Below are positions 6,893-16,011 of a DNA stretch of 27,409 nucleotides, piece after piece; within the stretch, counting starts at the first letter, position 1; each line of letters opens with the position of its first letter. Position numbers and translations under genes: made by a program. Under the pieces are notes generated by a model that saw nothing but the letters and a program-made list of their open reading frames with translations, searched no databases and was not told the origin of the DNA. The stretch is taken from assembly GCA_902492895.1 (NCBI GenBank), contig CABUNG010000031.1:1-27409 (forward strand), read 5' to 3'. This stretch comes from an uncultured Oscillospiraceae bacterium. GTDB taxonomy: Bacteria > Bacillota > Clostridia > Oscillospirales > Acutalibacteraceae.

Positions 6893-9790
6893 TTGAAGTC
6901 TTCCCAAACTATGACGAAACGCTTGTGCAGCGGCCTTTTGGCCCTGCTGCTTCTCATCCCGGGAAGCCTGCTCGCATCCGGGGAAGAATCCGGCCATGCG
7001 GGGACGGGGGCCGCCGCGTCTTCCGATACGGGGACCCAGGGAGAATATTTCCAATATCTGAACAAAAGCGGTGCCTCGGCTTATGCGGGGGAGGATCTCC
7101 CTCTGCCGCTCGAGCAGGCCGCGCTGACCGGTGCGGTTTCCCGGGAGACCTATCTGAATAAGGACGCCCTGAAATTCGGGGAAGGCGGAACCGCTTCCTG
7201 GACGGTGACGGTCCCGCAGGATGGACTCTATTGTATCTCTTTAGCCTATGTCAATCAGACGGGCAACCGGAAAGACGCCGAAATCGGGTTTCTGGTGGAC
7301 GGCGAGCACCCCTATTCCCAGAGCGAGGCCGTGTCCCTCGGCCGGATCTGGAAAGATGCCACCGGCATTCTGCAGGATCGGCGGGGCAACGATCTGATTC
7401 CGAAGCAGGAAGAAGTCGCCGATTGGACCGACTTTCAGCTCAAGGATCAGTCCCTCTTCACCAATACGCCCCTGCAGGTGTTTCTGACGGCGGGGGAGCA
7501 CACCTTCGCGATCCGCGGCGGGGAAGACGGCGTGTATCTAAAGGATATCCGCCTGACGGGAACGACGGCTGTCCGGACGGTCGGGCAGGCGGCCGCCGAC
7601 TATGCGGAAGAGGGCCTTGCCCCCGGCAAAATCGGCGGGGACGGGTATCTCAAGGTGCAGGCCGAGACGACCTTCCGCAAATCCAGCCAGTCGATCTATC
7701 CGCTCTATGACCGCACCAGCCCCGCGACGGAACCGTATCACGTATCCAAAATCCGCCGCAACGTGATCGGGCAGGACAGCTGGTCCGCCCCGGGACAATG
7801 GATTTCGTATAACATAAAGGACATTCCGGAGGATGGCCTTTATTACATAACGCTGAAATACCGTCAGAATCTCCAGACGGGTCAGTCCTCGTTCCGCAGC
7901 CTGTATATCAACGGCAGCATTCCCAGCACCGCCTATGAAAACGTGGCGTTTCCGTACGGCGTCAACTGGGATACCATGACCATCGTCGACGATCAGGGGG
8001 AACCCTGTCCCGTTTTCCTGAGAAAGGGAGACAATGAGATCCGCATGGAAGTCACGATGGGGAAGTGGGCGGAGGTCCTGCAGGCGGTCGAGGAAATCAA
8101 CCGCGAAATGAACAGCCTCTACATCGAAATGGTGATGATCACCGGCACCACCCCCGACAAATACAGGGATTACTATCTCGAAAAGGAAATTCCCGGCCTG
8201 ATCGATTCCCTGACCTCTCTGCGGGACCGCCTTTCCAGCGCGGCCGACCGGTATGACGAGCTCAACGGCAGCAAATCGACGCAGTCCGAGACCATCCGCC
8301 GCGCGGCCGATCAGCTGAGCAGCATGCTGAAAAAACCGGCTTCCATTCCGCAGCGGATCACCAATTTCCGCGATACCATCAGTTCCCTCTCGTCTTGGGT
8401 ATACGGCAGTCTCGAACAGCCGCTGGAACTGGATTATATCCTGATCCACGAAAAAGACGCCGATCTGCCGTCGCCGAAATCGTCCCTGTGGGCCAGTCTC
8501 AAGCATCTGGTCGGATCGTTTATCGCGTCCTTTACCGAGGACTACAACAGCGTCGGGGACCATTCGGAGAGCCGGGACGCCATTACGGTCTGGATGAATT
8601 CCGGCCGTGACCAGGTGCAGATCCTCAAGGATCTGATCACCGACGAATTTACCCAGAAGACGGGAATTCCGGTCAATCTCAGCCTGGTACAGGCCGGGTT
8701 CATCGAGGCGACCCTGGCGGGGTCGGGCCCTGACGTCGCCATCGGCATCGCCAGAGGCCAGCCCGTCAACCTCGCCTGCCGCGGCGCCCTGAAAGATCTC
8801 AGCGGCTTCGATACCTATGAGAAGGTCATGAGCCGGTTTTCCGATACGGCAGCCGTGCCCTATACCTTTAACGGGGGCGTGTATGCGGTTCCGAACACCC
8901 AGGCGTTTTTCATGATGTTCTACCGGACCGACATTCTGGCGAGGCTGGGGCTGAGCATCCCGCAGACCTGGGACGATGTGTACAAGATGATTCCCCGGCT
9001 TCAGCAGAACCACATGTCCATCGGCCTGCCCTATACCGTTATTTCGGCTGCCACGGCCGTAGACAACGGCATGGGCGCCAAGGATATGTTTCCGCTGCTG
9101 CTGCTGCAGAACGGGGGGACATACTACAGCGACGACGCGACCCATACCAATTTTGACAGCGATGTCGCGATGGACGCGTTCAAAGCCTGGACCGAGTTCT
9201 ACACCCAATACGGATTCGATCTGGTTTACGATTTCTACACCCGGTTCCGCAACGGCGAATATCCGATCGGCATCGCCTCCTTCGATATGTACAACACCCT
9301 GACGGCCGGTGCTCCCGAAATCAGCGGCCAGTGGAAAATGGCCCCGGTTCCGGGCGTCATGCAGGAAAACGGCGAGATCAACCGCGCCGCCGGAGGGGCG
9401 GGTACCGGCGTGGTGATGTTCAGCAGCGCCAAGGATCCGGAATCCTGCTGGGATTTCATCGACTGGTGGACCACGGAGGACGTCCAATATGCGTTCTCCA
9501 CCAACGTCGAAAATATCCTCGGCCCCGGCGGCCGCCATATCACGGCGAATCTCGCGGCGTTCGAGCGCCTTCCCTGGACCAAGGAGGAGAACGCGGCGCT
9601 TAGCACACAGCGGCAGTATATCGAGGAGATTCCGGAAATTCCCGGAAGCTATTTCGTCTCCCGCTGCCTGGACAACGCGTTCCGTTCGGTTCTGTACGAC
9701 AGCAAAAACCCCAGAGAGGCTTTTGAACGGGAAAACGACAACATCAACCGCGAAATCGCCCGCAAGCGCAACGAGCTTGGGCTGCAGTAG
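6893..9790 (+). CDS. Large extracellular solute-binding protein with N-terminal beta-sandwich modules (CUT1)
   Basis: A 965-residue secreted protein. A signal peptide (about residues 8-29) is followed by two carbohydrate-binding-like beta-rich regions (about 40-225 and 245-410), an alpha-helical stretch with heptad character (about 420-510), and a family 1 solute-binding domain from about residue 562 (AITVWMNSGRDQVQIL...) to the end. The solute-binding part alone has normal size, so the first 560 residues are extra. There is no lipobox: the only early cysteine (C12) is at the start of the hydrophobic segment. Membrane attachment is therefore unclear. The start is TTG at 6893, 9 bases after GGAAAGGCGG; the ATG at 6911 has no ribosome binding site. 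Two permease genes follow directly, so this is their binding protein. Confidence 0.85.
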   Translation: MKSSQTMTKRLCSGLLALLLLIPGSLLASGEESGHAGTGAAASSDTGTQGEYFQYLNKSGASAYAGEDLPLPLEQAALTGAVSRETYLNKDALKFGEGGTASWTVTVPQDGLYCISLAYVNQTGNRKDAEIGFLVDGEHPYSQSEAVSLGRIWKDATGILQDRRGNDLIPKQEEVADWTDFQLKDQSLFTNTPLQVFLTAGEHTFAIRGGEDGVYLKDIRLTGTTAVRTVGQAAADYAEEGLAPGKIGGDGYLKVQAETTFRKSSQSIYPLYDRTSPATEPYHVSKIRRNVIGQDSWSAPGQWISYNIKDIPEDGLYYITLKYRQNLQTGQSSFRSLYINGSIPSTAYENVAFPYGVNWDTMTIVDDQGEPCPVFLRKGDNEIRMEVTMGKWAEVLQAVEEINREMNSLYIEMVMITGTTPDKYRDYYLEKEIPGLIDSLTSLRDRLSSAADRYDELNGSKSTQSETIRRAADQLSSMLKKPASIPQRITNFRDTISSLSSWVYGSLEQPLELDYILIHEKDADLPSPKSSLWASLKHLVGSFIASFTEDYNSVGDHSESRDAITVWMNSGRDQVQILKDLITDEFTQKTGIPVNLSLVQAGFIEATLAGSGPDVAIGIARGQPVNLACRGALKDLSGFDTYEKVMSRFSDTAAVPYTFNGGVYAVPNTQAFFMMFYRTDILARLGLSIPQTWDDVYKMIPRLQQNHMSIGLPYTVISAATAVDNGMGAKDMFPLLLLQNGGTYYSDDATHTNFDSDVAMDAFKAWTEFYTQYGFDLVYDFYTRFRNGEYPIGIASFDMYNTLTAGAPEISGQWKMAPVPGVMQENGEINRAAGGAGTGVVMFSSAKDPESCWDFIDWWTTEDVQYAFSTNVENILGPGGRHITANLAAFERLPWTKEENAALSTQRQYIEEIPEIPGSYFVSRCLDNAFRSVLYDSKNPREAFERENDNINREIARKRNELGLQ

Positions 9791-9808
9791 ACGGGAGGAG
9801 GCTACCCT

Positions 9809-10777
9809 GTGAAAAAAGAAAAAACCGCCGGTGTGGCCCGGGCCGGTTCCGGTGCTGCCGCGGGCCTGCGGCGCCGGGATGAGCACAGCCTGGGCAACCG
9901 CATGCGGAAATACAAAGAGAGCTATTTTCTGATGCTGCCGTTCATGGTGCTGTTCGTGCTCTTCACCGTGATCCCGGTTCTCGCGTCGGTGGGACTCAGC
10001 TTCACGAACTTCAATATGCTGCAGATGCCCCGTTTTGTAGGATTTCAGAACTATGAACGGATGCTGCTCGACGACCCGATTTTCTTTACCGTGCTCAAAA
10101 ACACCCTGGTGTTCGCGTTCCTGACCGGTCCTCTGGGCTATATCCTATCCTTTCTCTTCGCCTGGCTCATCAATGAGACCGGCCGGAGAATGCGGACGTT
10201 CCTGACGCTGATCTTCTATCTGCCGGTTCTGTCCGGCAACGTGTATTTCATCTGGGCCTTCCTGTTCTCGAGCGATTCCTACGGCATCATCAACGGCCTG
10301 CTGATGTCCATGAACATCATTCAGGAACCGGTGGGCTGGCTGATCAATCAGAACACCATCATGGCGGTGCTCATCGTGGTGCAGCTGTGGATGAGCCTCG
10401 GAACCGGCTTCCTGACCTTTGTCGCCGGTTTCCAAGGGATGGACAACAGCCTGTTCGAGGCGGGCGCCATCGACGGCGTGCGCAACCGCTGGCAGGAACT
10501 CGCGTATATCACGGTTCCCTCCATGGCGCCGCAGCTGCTGTTCAGCGCCGTCATGCAGATCGGCGCCTCGTTCGGGGTGAGCACGGTCATCGTATTCCTG
10601 GCCGGCTTCCCGACGACGCAGTACAGCGCCGATACCATCGTCACCTATATCATGGACATCGGCACCACCCGGTTTGAAATGGGCTATGCCACCACCATCG
10701 CGGTCTTTCTGTTCGCGCTGATGATGGTGACGAATTTCGTTATCACAACCGTGCTCAAACGGTTCAGTACGGATTAA
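9809..10777 (+). CDS. CUT1 ABC transporter permease (UgpA/LplB type)
   Basis: A 322-residue inner-membrane permease for oligosaccharide uptake. After a basic cytoplasmic start come about six transmembrane helices, the first being FLMLPFMVLFVLFTVIPVLASVGL. The EAA loop that docks the ATPase is EAGAIDGVRNRWQELAYITVPSM (about residues 217-239). The start is GTG at 9809 after GGGAGGAGG. The next gene encodes its partner permease 14 bases downstream, and the upstream gene the binding protein. Confidence 0.9.
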   Translation: MKKEKTAGVARAGSGAAAGLRRRDEHSLGNRMRKYKESYFLMLPFMVLFVLFTVIPVLASVGLSFTNFNMLQMPRFVGFQNYERMLLDDPIFFTVLKNTLVFAFLTGPLGYILSFLFAWLINETGRRMRTFLTLIFYLPVLSGNVYFIWAFLFSSDSYGIINGLLMSMNIIQEPVGWLINQNTIMAVLIVVQLWMSLGTGFLTFVAGFQGMDNSLFEAGAIDGVRNRWQELAYITVPSMAPQLLFSAVMQIGASFGVSTVIVFLAGFPTTQYSADTIVTYIMDIGTTRFEMGYATTIAVFLFALMMVTNFVITTVLKRFSTD

Positions 10778-10791
10778 GGGGGGCGGTCTGC

Positions 10792-11649
10792 ATGGCAAAA
10801 GGCGTTTTCAAGCGGCAGATCAACCGCTCGATCTGGGGAAACATCCTGGTGTTTCTGTTTCTGCTGCTGTTCGGTATTTTCTTTGTGTTTCCGATCGTGT
10901 ACGCGATCATCACGGCCTTCAAGCCGCTCAATGAAATTTTCATATTCCCGCCCCGGTTTTTTGTGCGGCATCCCACACTCGACAACTTTATCGAACTCAA
11001 TCTGATGACGGCGAGTTTCTGGGTGCCGCTCTCCCGCTACATATTCAACAGCCTTTTCATCAGCGCGGCCGGGACCGTCGGGCATCTGATCCTCTCCAGT
11101 ATGGCGGCCTATCCGTTGGCGAAGCACCCCTTCCCGGGGAACGGCTGGATCAAGCAGGTCATCGTCATGTCTCTGCTCTTTACCGCGAGCGTGACCTATC
11201 TGCCGCAGTATGTGGTGCTGGCGCAGCTGCACATGATCAATACCTACTGGGCCCTGATCCTGCCGGCGCTGCAGTCCTCTCTCGGCCTCTATCTGATGAT
11301 GAACTTCATGTCCACCATCCCGACCGAGATGATTGAAGCCGCCCGGATCGACGGGGCGAACGAGTTTACGATCTATGCCCGGATCGTCATGCCGAACGTT
11401 AAGCCCGCCTGGCTGACCCTGATCATTTTTTCCTTCCAGGGTCTGTGGAACAACAACGGCGGGTCGATGATCTTCCAGGAAGAGCTCAAAGTACTGCCGG
11501 CCATTCTGTCTCAGGTTACGGCCGGCGGCATCGTGCGGTCGGGCGTCAGCTCGGCGGCGGCGCTGCTGCTCATGCTTCCGCCGGTGCTGATCTTCGTCTT
11601 CTCGCAGAAAAATGTCATCCAGACCATGAGCACATCCGGTCTGAAATAA
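10792..11649 (+). CDS. CUT1 ABC transporter permease (UgpE/AraQ type)
   Basis: A 285-residue partner permease with six predicted transmembrane helices, beginning with WGNILVFLFLLLFGIFFVFPIVYAII. It has the MalG/AraQ-type FKPLNEIFIFPP periplasmic loop and an EAA loop EAARIDGANEFTIYARIVMP (about residues 183-202). With the gene before it, this forms the heterodimeric channel of the first transporter. GGGGGGCGG precedes the ATG. Confidence 0.9.
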   Translation: MAKGVFKRQINRSIWGNILVFLFLLLFGIFFVFPIVYAIITAFKPLNEIFIFPPRFFVRHPTLDNFIELNLMTASFWVPLSRYIFNSLFISAAGTVGHLILSSMAAYPLAKHPFPGNGWIKQVIVMSLLFTASVTYLPQYVVLAQLHMINTYWALILPALQSSLGLYLMMNFMSTIPTEMIEAARIDGANEFTIYARIVMPNVKPAWLTLIIFSFQGLWNNNGGSMIFQEELKVLPAILSQVTAGGIVRSGVSSAAALLLMLPPVLIFVFSQKNVIQTMSTSGLK

Positions 11650-11723
11650 AAGCCTGCCCAAAAGGCGGAAAGGGCGTGAATGGCCACAATGAAAAGAAGA
11701 TGTGGAAAAGCGGGCAGGCTTTT
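11648..11723 (+). repeat. 12-bp perfect inverted repeat enclosing a translation start
   Basis: AAAAGCCTGCCC (11648-11659) pairs perfectly with GGGCAGGCTTTT (11712-11723). The 52-nt loop holds the ribosome binding site and ATG (11680) of the next gene. The 5' arm begins in the stop codon of the permease gene and the 3' arm lies in the signal-peptide codons. It could tune translation of the NHL-TPR-Yip1 gene or cause partial attenuation. The structure is seen, the role inferred. Confidence 0.45.
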
Positions 11724-13734
11724 GGCCCTGACGGCACTCCTGCTGACCATGCTGCCGACAGCCTCTCTGGCCGCAGAGGGGACGTCGCCCCAATATACCT
11801 ATGATTATTGGGAACAGGCGGTTCCCACTTCGCCAGCCTACTTGGCGGGCGGGGTATACTTCGGCGCGGATATCGGCGTGGATGCGCTGAACAAGCCGTC
11901 GGACTTGTTTGTTGCGGACGACGGAAACGTGTATGTGCTGGATGCGGGGAACAGCCGGATCGTGGTGCTGCATCCGGATATGACCCTCGACCGGGTGGTC
12001 ACCCCGACCCGGGAAGACGGCTCACCTCTGGTATTCCAGGAGGCGGAAGGCCTGTTTGTCGCATCCGACGGCCGGATCATGGTGGCCGATAAAAAGGGCA
12101 TGATGGTTTACATCTGCGATGCGCAGGGGCGTCTGATCCGGTCGATCGGCACGCCCACATCCAATGTGGTGCAGGAGGGCTTCGAATTCCTGCCCACCAA
12201 AGTGCTTGAGGATTCCGCGGGTGTCCTGTATGTTCTCTCGTCCGGCTGCTACAACGGCGCGCTGCAGTTCGATACCGACGGCAGCTTCATGGGTTTTTAC
12301 GGGAGTGAAAAGGTCACCCTGACAGCAAAAGTCCTGATGAACTATTTTTGGAAAAACGTCCTCACCGAAACCCAGGCGGGGAATCTGGCGCGGACTCTGC
12401 CGGTGGAATTTGTCAGCTTCTGCATCGATCAGAAGGATTTTATCTATACGATCCGCCGCGGCAACGATGTGAAATCCGGACAGGTGCGCAAGCTCAACGC
12501 CAAAGGCGCCAACGTCATTCCCGACGAGGTGTTCGGCGACCGCGTCGACGATCCCATGCTGACCGACATCGTCGTGGACGACGAGGGGTTTATCAGCATC
12601 CTCGACGCGAGCAGCGGCCGGGTGTTTCAGTATGATCAGGAGAGCAACCTGCTCTTCGCCTTTGGCGGAAAGGGCAATCAGGCCGGATGCTTCGCTTCAG
12701 CCGCGGCGCTCGAATCCATCGGAGACCGGCTGCTGGTGCTCGACCGGGAACGGGGATCCATCACGGTTTTTGATCCGACCGCCTTCGCGCGCAATATCCG
12801 CAAAGGGTCTCTGCTTTACAGCGACGGCCGGTACCAGGAGGCCATGGAGCCCTGGAAAGAGGTTCTGGCCAGCGATTACCACTATGAGCTCGCCAACCTG
12901 GGGCTGGGAAAAGCTTACGAGGGTCTGGGAGACTATCGGCAGGCCATGACCTACTTCAAGCTCGGCAACGACCGGGAGCTCTATTCCGGGGCGTTCCGGG
13001 AATACCGGAGCGATCTGCTTCGCAACTATTTTGCCTTGTTTATGGTGCTGGTGGTGGCCGCCATCGTCGTCCCCGTCGTGCTGATCAGCCGGAAGAAAAA
13101 AGGAGAGGTGTACGCCGGCGGCCGTCCCAAACGGAAATATCCGCTGTACTGCATGTTCCATCCGCTGAACGGCTACACCGATCTCAAAGATGAAAAAAGC
13201 GGCTCGTTCTGGCTGTCGAACGGCGTTCTGCTTGCGTTCCTGGTGGTATCCGTCCTCATCCGGCAGGTCACCGGGTTTACCTTCAATGAAAACCGCACCG
13301 ATCAGTTCAATCTGATGGTTACGATCTGCTCCACGATCGGCATTTTCATTGCCTTTATCCTGTGCAACTGGGCCATCACCACCATCATGGACGGCAAGGG
13401 CCGGTTTTTGGAGATCTGGACCTTCTGCGCCTACGCGCTGATGCCGTATATCCTCGGCATGACGGTCGTCGTGATCCTCAGCAATGTCCTCACCGGGGAC
13501 GAAGGCGCTTTCTATGAAATGGCGCGGTGGCTGGTTCTCATCTGGACCGGGTTCTCCATGTTCATCGCGATCAAAGAGGTGCATCAGTTCTCGGTCCGGA
13601 AAACCGTCGCCACATTGCTTCTGACCTTTATGGGGATGGTGATCGTGGTCATCATCGTGGCGATCCTGTACAGCGTGTTCGGTCAATTCGTCGGGTTCCT
13701 GGCTACACTCGGAACCGAAATCACCCTGCGGTAG
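11680..13734 (+). CDS. NHL beta-propeller, TPR and Yip1-domain membrane protein
   Basis: A 684-residue protein. A signal peptide (to about A31) is followed by an extracytoplasmic NHL-type beta-propeller (about 60-365), with repeats such as KPSDLFVADDGNVYVLDAGNSRIVVL and LTDIVVDDEGFISILDASSGRVFQY. A TPR-like helical pair (about 370-430: SLLYSDGRYQEAMEPW, ALGKAYEGLGDYRQAMTYF-like) comes next, then a transmembrane helix (about 450-470). A basic cytoplasmic stretch leads to a C-terminal Yip1-like multi-pass domain (about 505-684). No catalytic motif is visible. Proteins of this layout, as I recall, recur beside CUT1 permeases and DUF5696 genes in Firmicutes, but their role is not established. A membrane scaffold or sensor for the transporter is plausible. 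Confidence 0.75.
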   Translation: MATMKRRCGKAGRLLALTALLLTMLPTASLAAEGTSPQYTYDYWEQAVPTSPAYLAGGVYFGADIGVDALNKPSDLFVADDGNVYVLDAGNSRIVVLHPDMTLDRVVTPTREDGSPLVFQEAEGLFVASDGRIMVADKKGMMVYICDAQGRLIRSIGTPTSNVVQEGFEFLPTKVLEDSAGVLYVLSSGCYNGALQFDTDGSFMGFYGSEKVTLTAKVLMNYFWKNVLTETQAGNLARTLPVEFVSFCIDQKDFIYTIRRGNDVKSGQVRKLNAKGANVIPDEVFGDRVDDPMLTDIVVDDEGFISILDASSGRVFQYDQESNLLFAFGGKGNQAGCFASAAALESIGDRLLVLDRERGSITVFDPTAFARNIRKGSLLYSDGRYQEAMEPWKEVLASDYHYELANLGLGKAYEGLGDYRQAMTYFKLGNDRELYSGAFREYRSDLLRNYFALFMVLVVAAIVVPVVLISRKKKGEVYAGGRPKRKYPLYCMFHPLNGYTDLKDEKSGSFWLSNGVLLAFLVVSVLIRQVTGFTFNENRTDQFNLMVTICSTIGIFIAFILCNWAITTIMDGKGRFLEIWTFCAYALMPYILGMTVVVILSNVLTGDEGAFYEMARWLVLIWTGFSMFIAIKEVHQFSVRKTVATLLLTFMGMVIVVIIVAILYSVFGQFVGFLATLGTEITLR

Positions 13735-13749
13735 AAAGGGGGAATCCGC

Positions 13750-16011
13750 ATGACAGACAAATCGATTCGTTCGGCACTGCACCGCTTCGTCCGCGGCGGA
13801 CTCGTGCTGCTTTTGGCGGCTGCGCTGGCGCTGGTTCCCCTGGTTTCGGCCGAACCCGCTGCCGGCGGCGCCGGAGAGAGCGGGAAGGGGGAGGCGTTCC
13901 CCGACGTGGGGGAAGGCTACGTGGTAGCGGCTTCCAACAGCCGGCTGGAACTGCGGGTCAACGAAAAGGAAACCTGGTTCCAGGTGGCGGAGAAATCCGG
14001 CCGTGTCTGGAACAGCACACCGGAAAACTACAAGGAGGACGAGATCGCGCAAAACGTGGCGAAACTCGGCATGGCGTCGCTTATTCAGATCAGCTACGCC
14101 GATTCCCTGGGCAATATCAACCCCCTCAACAGCAAAACCGCCAGCGTCGACAAGGGCGGGGCGTCGGTCACCCGCATCGGCGACGGATTCCGGGTGGAAT
14201 TCCAATTTGAGCGGGAGGGCTTTTTCATCCCGCTGGAGGTCCATCTGCGGGACGACGGCGTGGAACTGTCCCTGATGACCGGGGAGATCCGGGAAACCAA
14301 CGAGAAATACCGCCTGACCCGGGTGGCGGTCGCGCCGTATTTTGGTGCGGCGGATGCCGCGGCGGAAGGGTATCTCTTCGTTCCGGACGGTTCGGGCGCG
14401 CTCATCGAGCTCAACCGCGGCAACGGATACGTCGAGGATTACAGCCAGTATGTCTACGGACGGGATGCCGCCACGACCCGGCTGGAGGCCGGAGAGGTCA
14501 CGAAGGATGTCCGGATGCCCGTGTTCGGCCTCAAGGATTCTGGGCACGGATTCCTCGGCATCATCACCGAGGGAGAAGCCCGGGCGACCATCAACGCGGC
14601 CGTCAACGGCAAGCGGTGTTCTTACAACAATGTCTATGCCGAATTCATTTACCGCGACTACGACATGGTGCTGGTGGAAAAGAAAAACCAGACGGTCCGC
14701 ATCTTTGAGCAGACGCCGGTCAAGGCGGCGCAGATGTCGGTCCGGTATACCTTCCTGGAGGGGGCGGACGCCACCTATACCGGTATGGCCGCAGCCTATC
14801 GGGACTACCTCCTGGAGCAGGGGCTGAAACCCAAAACCACGGCCGGAGAGGCGCCGCTGGTGGTGGAATTGCTCGGCGGCGTCATGGCGAAGGAATACAT
14901 CCTGGGATTCCCGATCACACGGGTGGTGCCGCTGACCAGTTACGATAACGCGGCCGCCATCCTGACCGAGCTCGGGGAAAATGGGGTCGATCAGCTGCTG
15001 ATCGATTATCAGTACTGGAATAAGGACGGCACCGGCAGCGCCATCCAGACCGAGCTCAAAGCCGAAGGGCGTCTGGGCGGCCAGGGCAAACTGGAGCGGT
15101 TTAAGGAGCTCTGTGCCTCCACGGGGAGCGATCTGTTCCTCGGTGTCAACGTCAACAATCTCTATAAAAGCCGGTGGGGATATGGCAAAAAGGCGGATGC
15201 CGCCTCGTCCATCCAGAAAAATCCGGCGATGCAGTATACCTACAATCTCACGACCCTGCAGGCGAACGTCTCCACACCCAGTTTTCTGCTGACTCCGAAC
15301 AAGGTGCTGGCTGCCTGTGAAAAGCTGGCCGCCGCCAAAGGATCCGGCTTCACCGGCCTGTCGACTCATACGCTGGCCGAACTGCTCTATTCCGATTTCG
15401 GCAGCAAGGGTATGGCACGGGATGCCGCGCAGGCGGTATGGACCGAGGCCCTGGCCGCTCTGGCGAAGAAAGGGGACCTGCTGGTCACGGGCGGAAACGC
15501 CTACGCGCTTCCCTATGCGTCGTTTGTGACCGATACCCCGACGACGTCCAGCGCATTTCTCAGCGAGAAGACGGCGGTGCCGTTTTACCAGATCGTCCTG
15601 CACGGCGTTCTGCCCCTGTCCGGGGAGGCCGCCAATGACCAGAGCGATCCGCAGAGCGCCTTTCTCTTTGCTCTCGAAACCGGCAGCTCGCCCAAGGTCC
15701 GCTTCCTGGCGGAAAACGCCGATATCCTGAAGGAGACCGATTACAGCGCGATCATCAGCGCGCGGTATCAGGATTGGATCGGCAGCATGTCGAAAGCCTA
15801 TCAGGAGATCGCTCCCATCCTGCGGCGCGTATCGGATCAGGTCATCGTCCGGCACGAGATCCTGGAGACGGGCGTCAACCGCACCACCTTCGCCGACGGC
15901 ACGGTCATCACGGTGAACTATCGTGACCATGCCGTACAGGCGGACGGACAGACGATCGATGCCAAAGGCTATCGGGTGACACGGGAAGGAGGGGAGTCTG
16001 TTGTCGGATAA
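13750..16011 (+). CDS. Secreted DUF5696 domain protein
   Basis: A 753-residue exported protein with a signal peptide (to about A34) and no C-terminal membrane segment. The first third is beta-rich (VAASNSRLELRVNEKETWF...), then FVPDGSGALIELN near residue 210. A barrel-like half follows (about 330-640) with VDQLLIDYQYWNKDGTG and a DLFLGVNVNN strand. This matches the DUF5696 family as I know it, presumed related to glycoside hydrolases but of unproven activity. GGGGGAA precedes the ATG. The gene sits between the Yip1-type gene (15 bases) and a permease (11-base overlap), so it is coexpressed with the transporter. Action on an extracellular glycan is inference. Confidence 0.7.
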   Translation: MTDKSIRSALHRFVRGGLVLLLAAALALVPLVSAEPAAGGAGESGKGEAFPDVGEGYVVAASNSRLELRVNEKETWFQVAEKSGRVWNSTPENYKEDEIAQNVAKLGMASLIQISYADSLGNINPLNSKTASVDKGGASVTRIGDGFRVEFQFEREGFFIPLEVHLRDDGVELSLMTGEIRETNEKYRLTRVAVAPYFGAADAAAEGYLFVPDGSGALIELNRGNGYVEDYSQYVYGRDAATTRLEAGEVTKDVRMPVFGLKDSGHGFLGIITEGEARATINAAVNGKRCSYNNVYAEFIYRDYDMVLVEKKNQTVRIFEQTPVKAAQMSVRYTFLEGADATYTGMAAAYRDYLLEQGLKPKTTAGEAPLVVELLGGVMAKEYILGFPITRVVPLTSYDNAAAILTELGENGVDQLLIDYQYWNKDGTGSAIQTELKAEGRLGGQGKLERFKELCASTGSDLFLGVNVNNLYKSRWGYGKKADAASSIQKNPAMQYTYNLTTLQANVSTPSFLLTPNKVLAACEKLAAAKGSGFTGLSTHTLAELLYSDFGSKGMARDAAQAVWTEALAALAKKGDLLVTGGNAYALPYASFVTDTPTTSSAFLSEKTAVPFYQIVLHGVLPLSGEAANDQSDPQSAFLFALETGSSPKVRFLAENADILKETDYSAIISARYQDWIGSMSKAYQEIAPILRRVSDQVIVRHEILETGVNRTTFADGTVITVNYRDHAVQADGQTIDAKGYRVTREGGESVVG

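Noticed and set aside
7538..9886. Minus-strand open frame of 782 codons
   Set aside because: Antisense shadow of the solute-binding protein gene, with the same skewed composition and no ribosome binding site.
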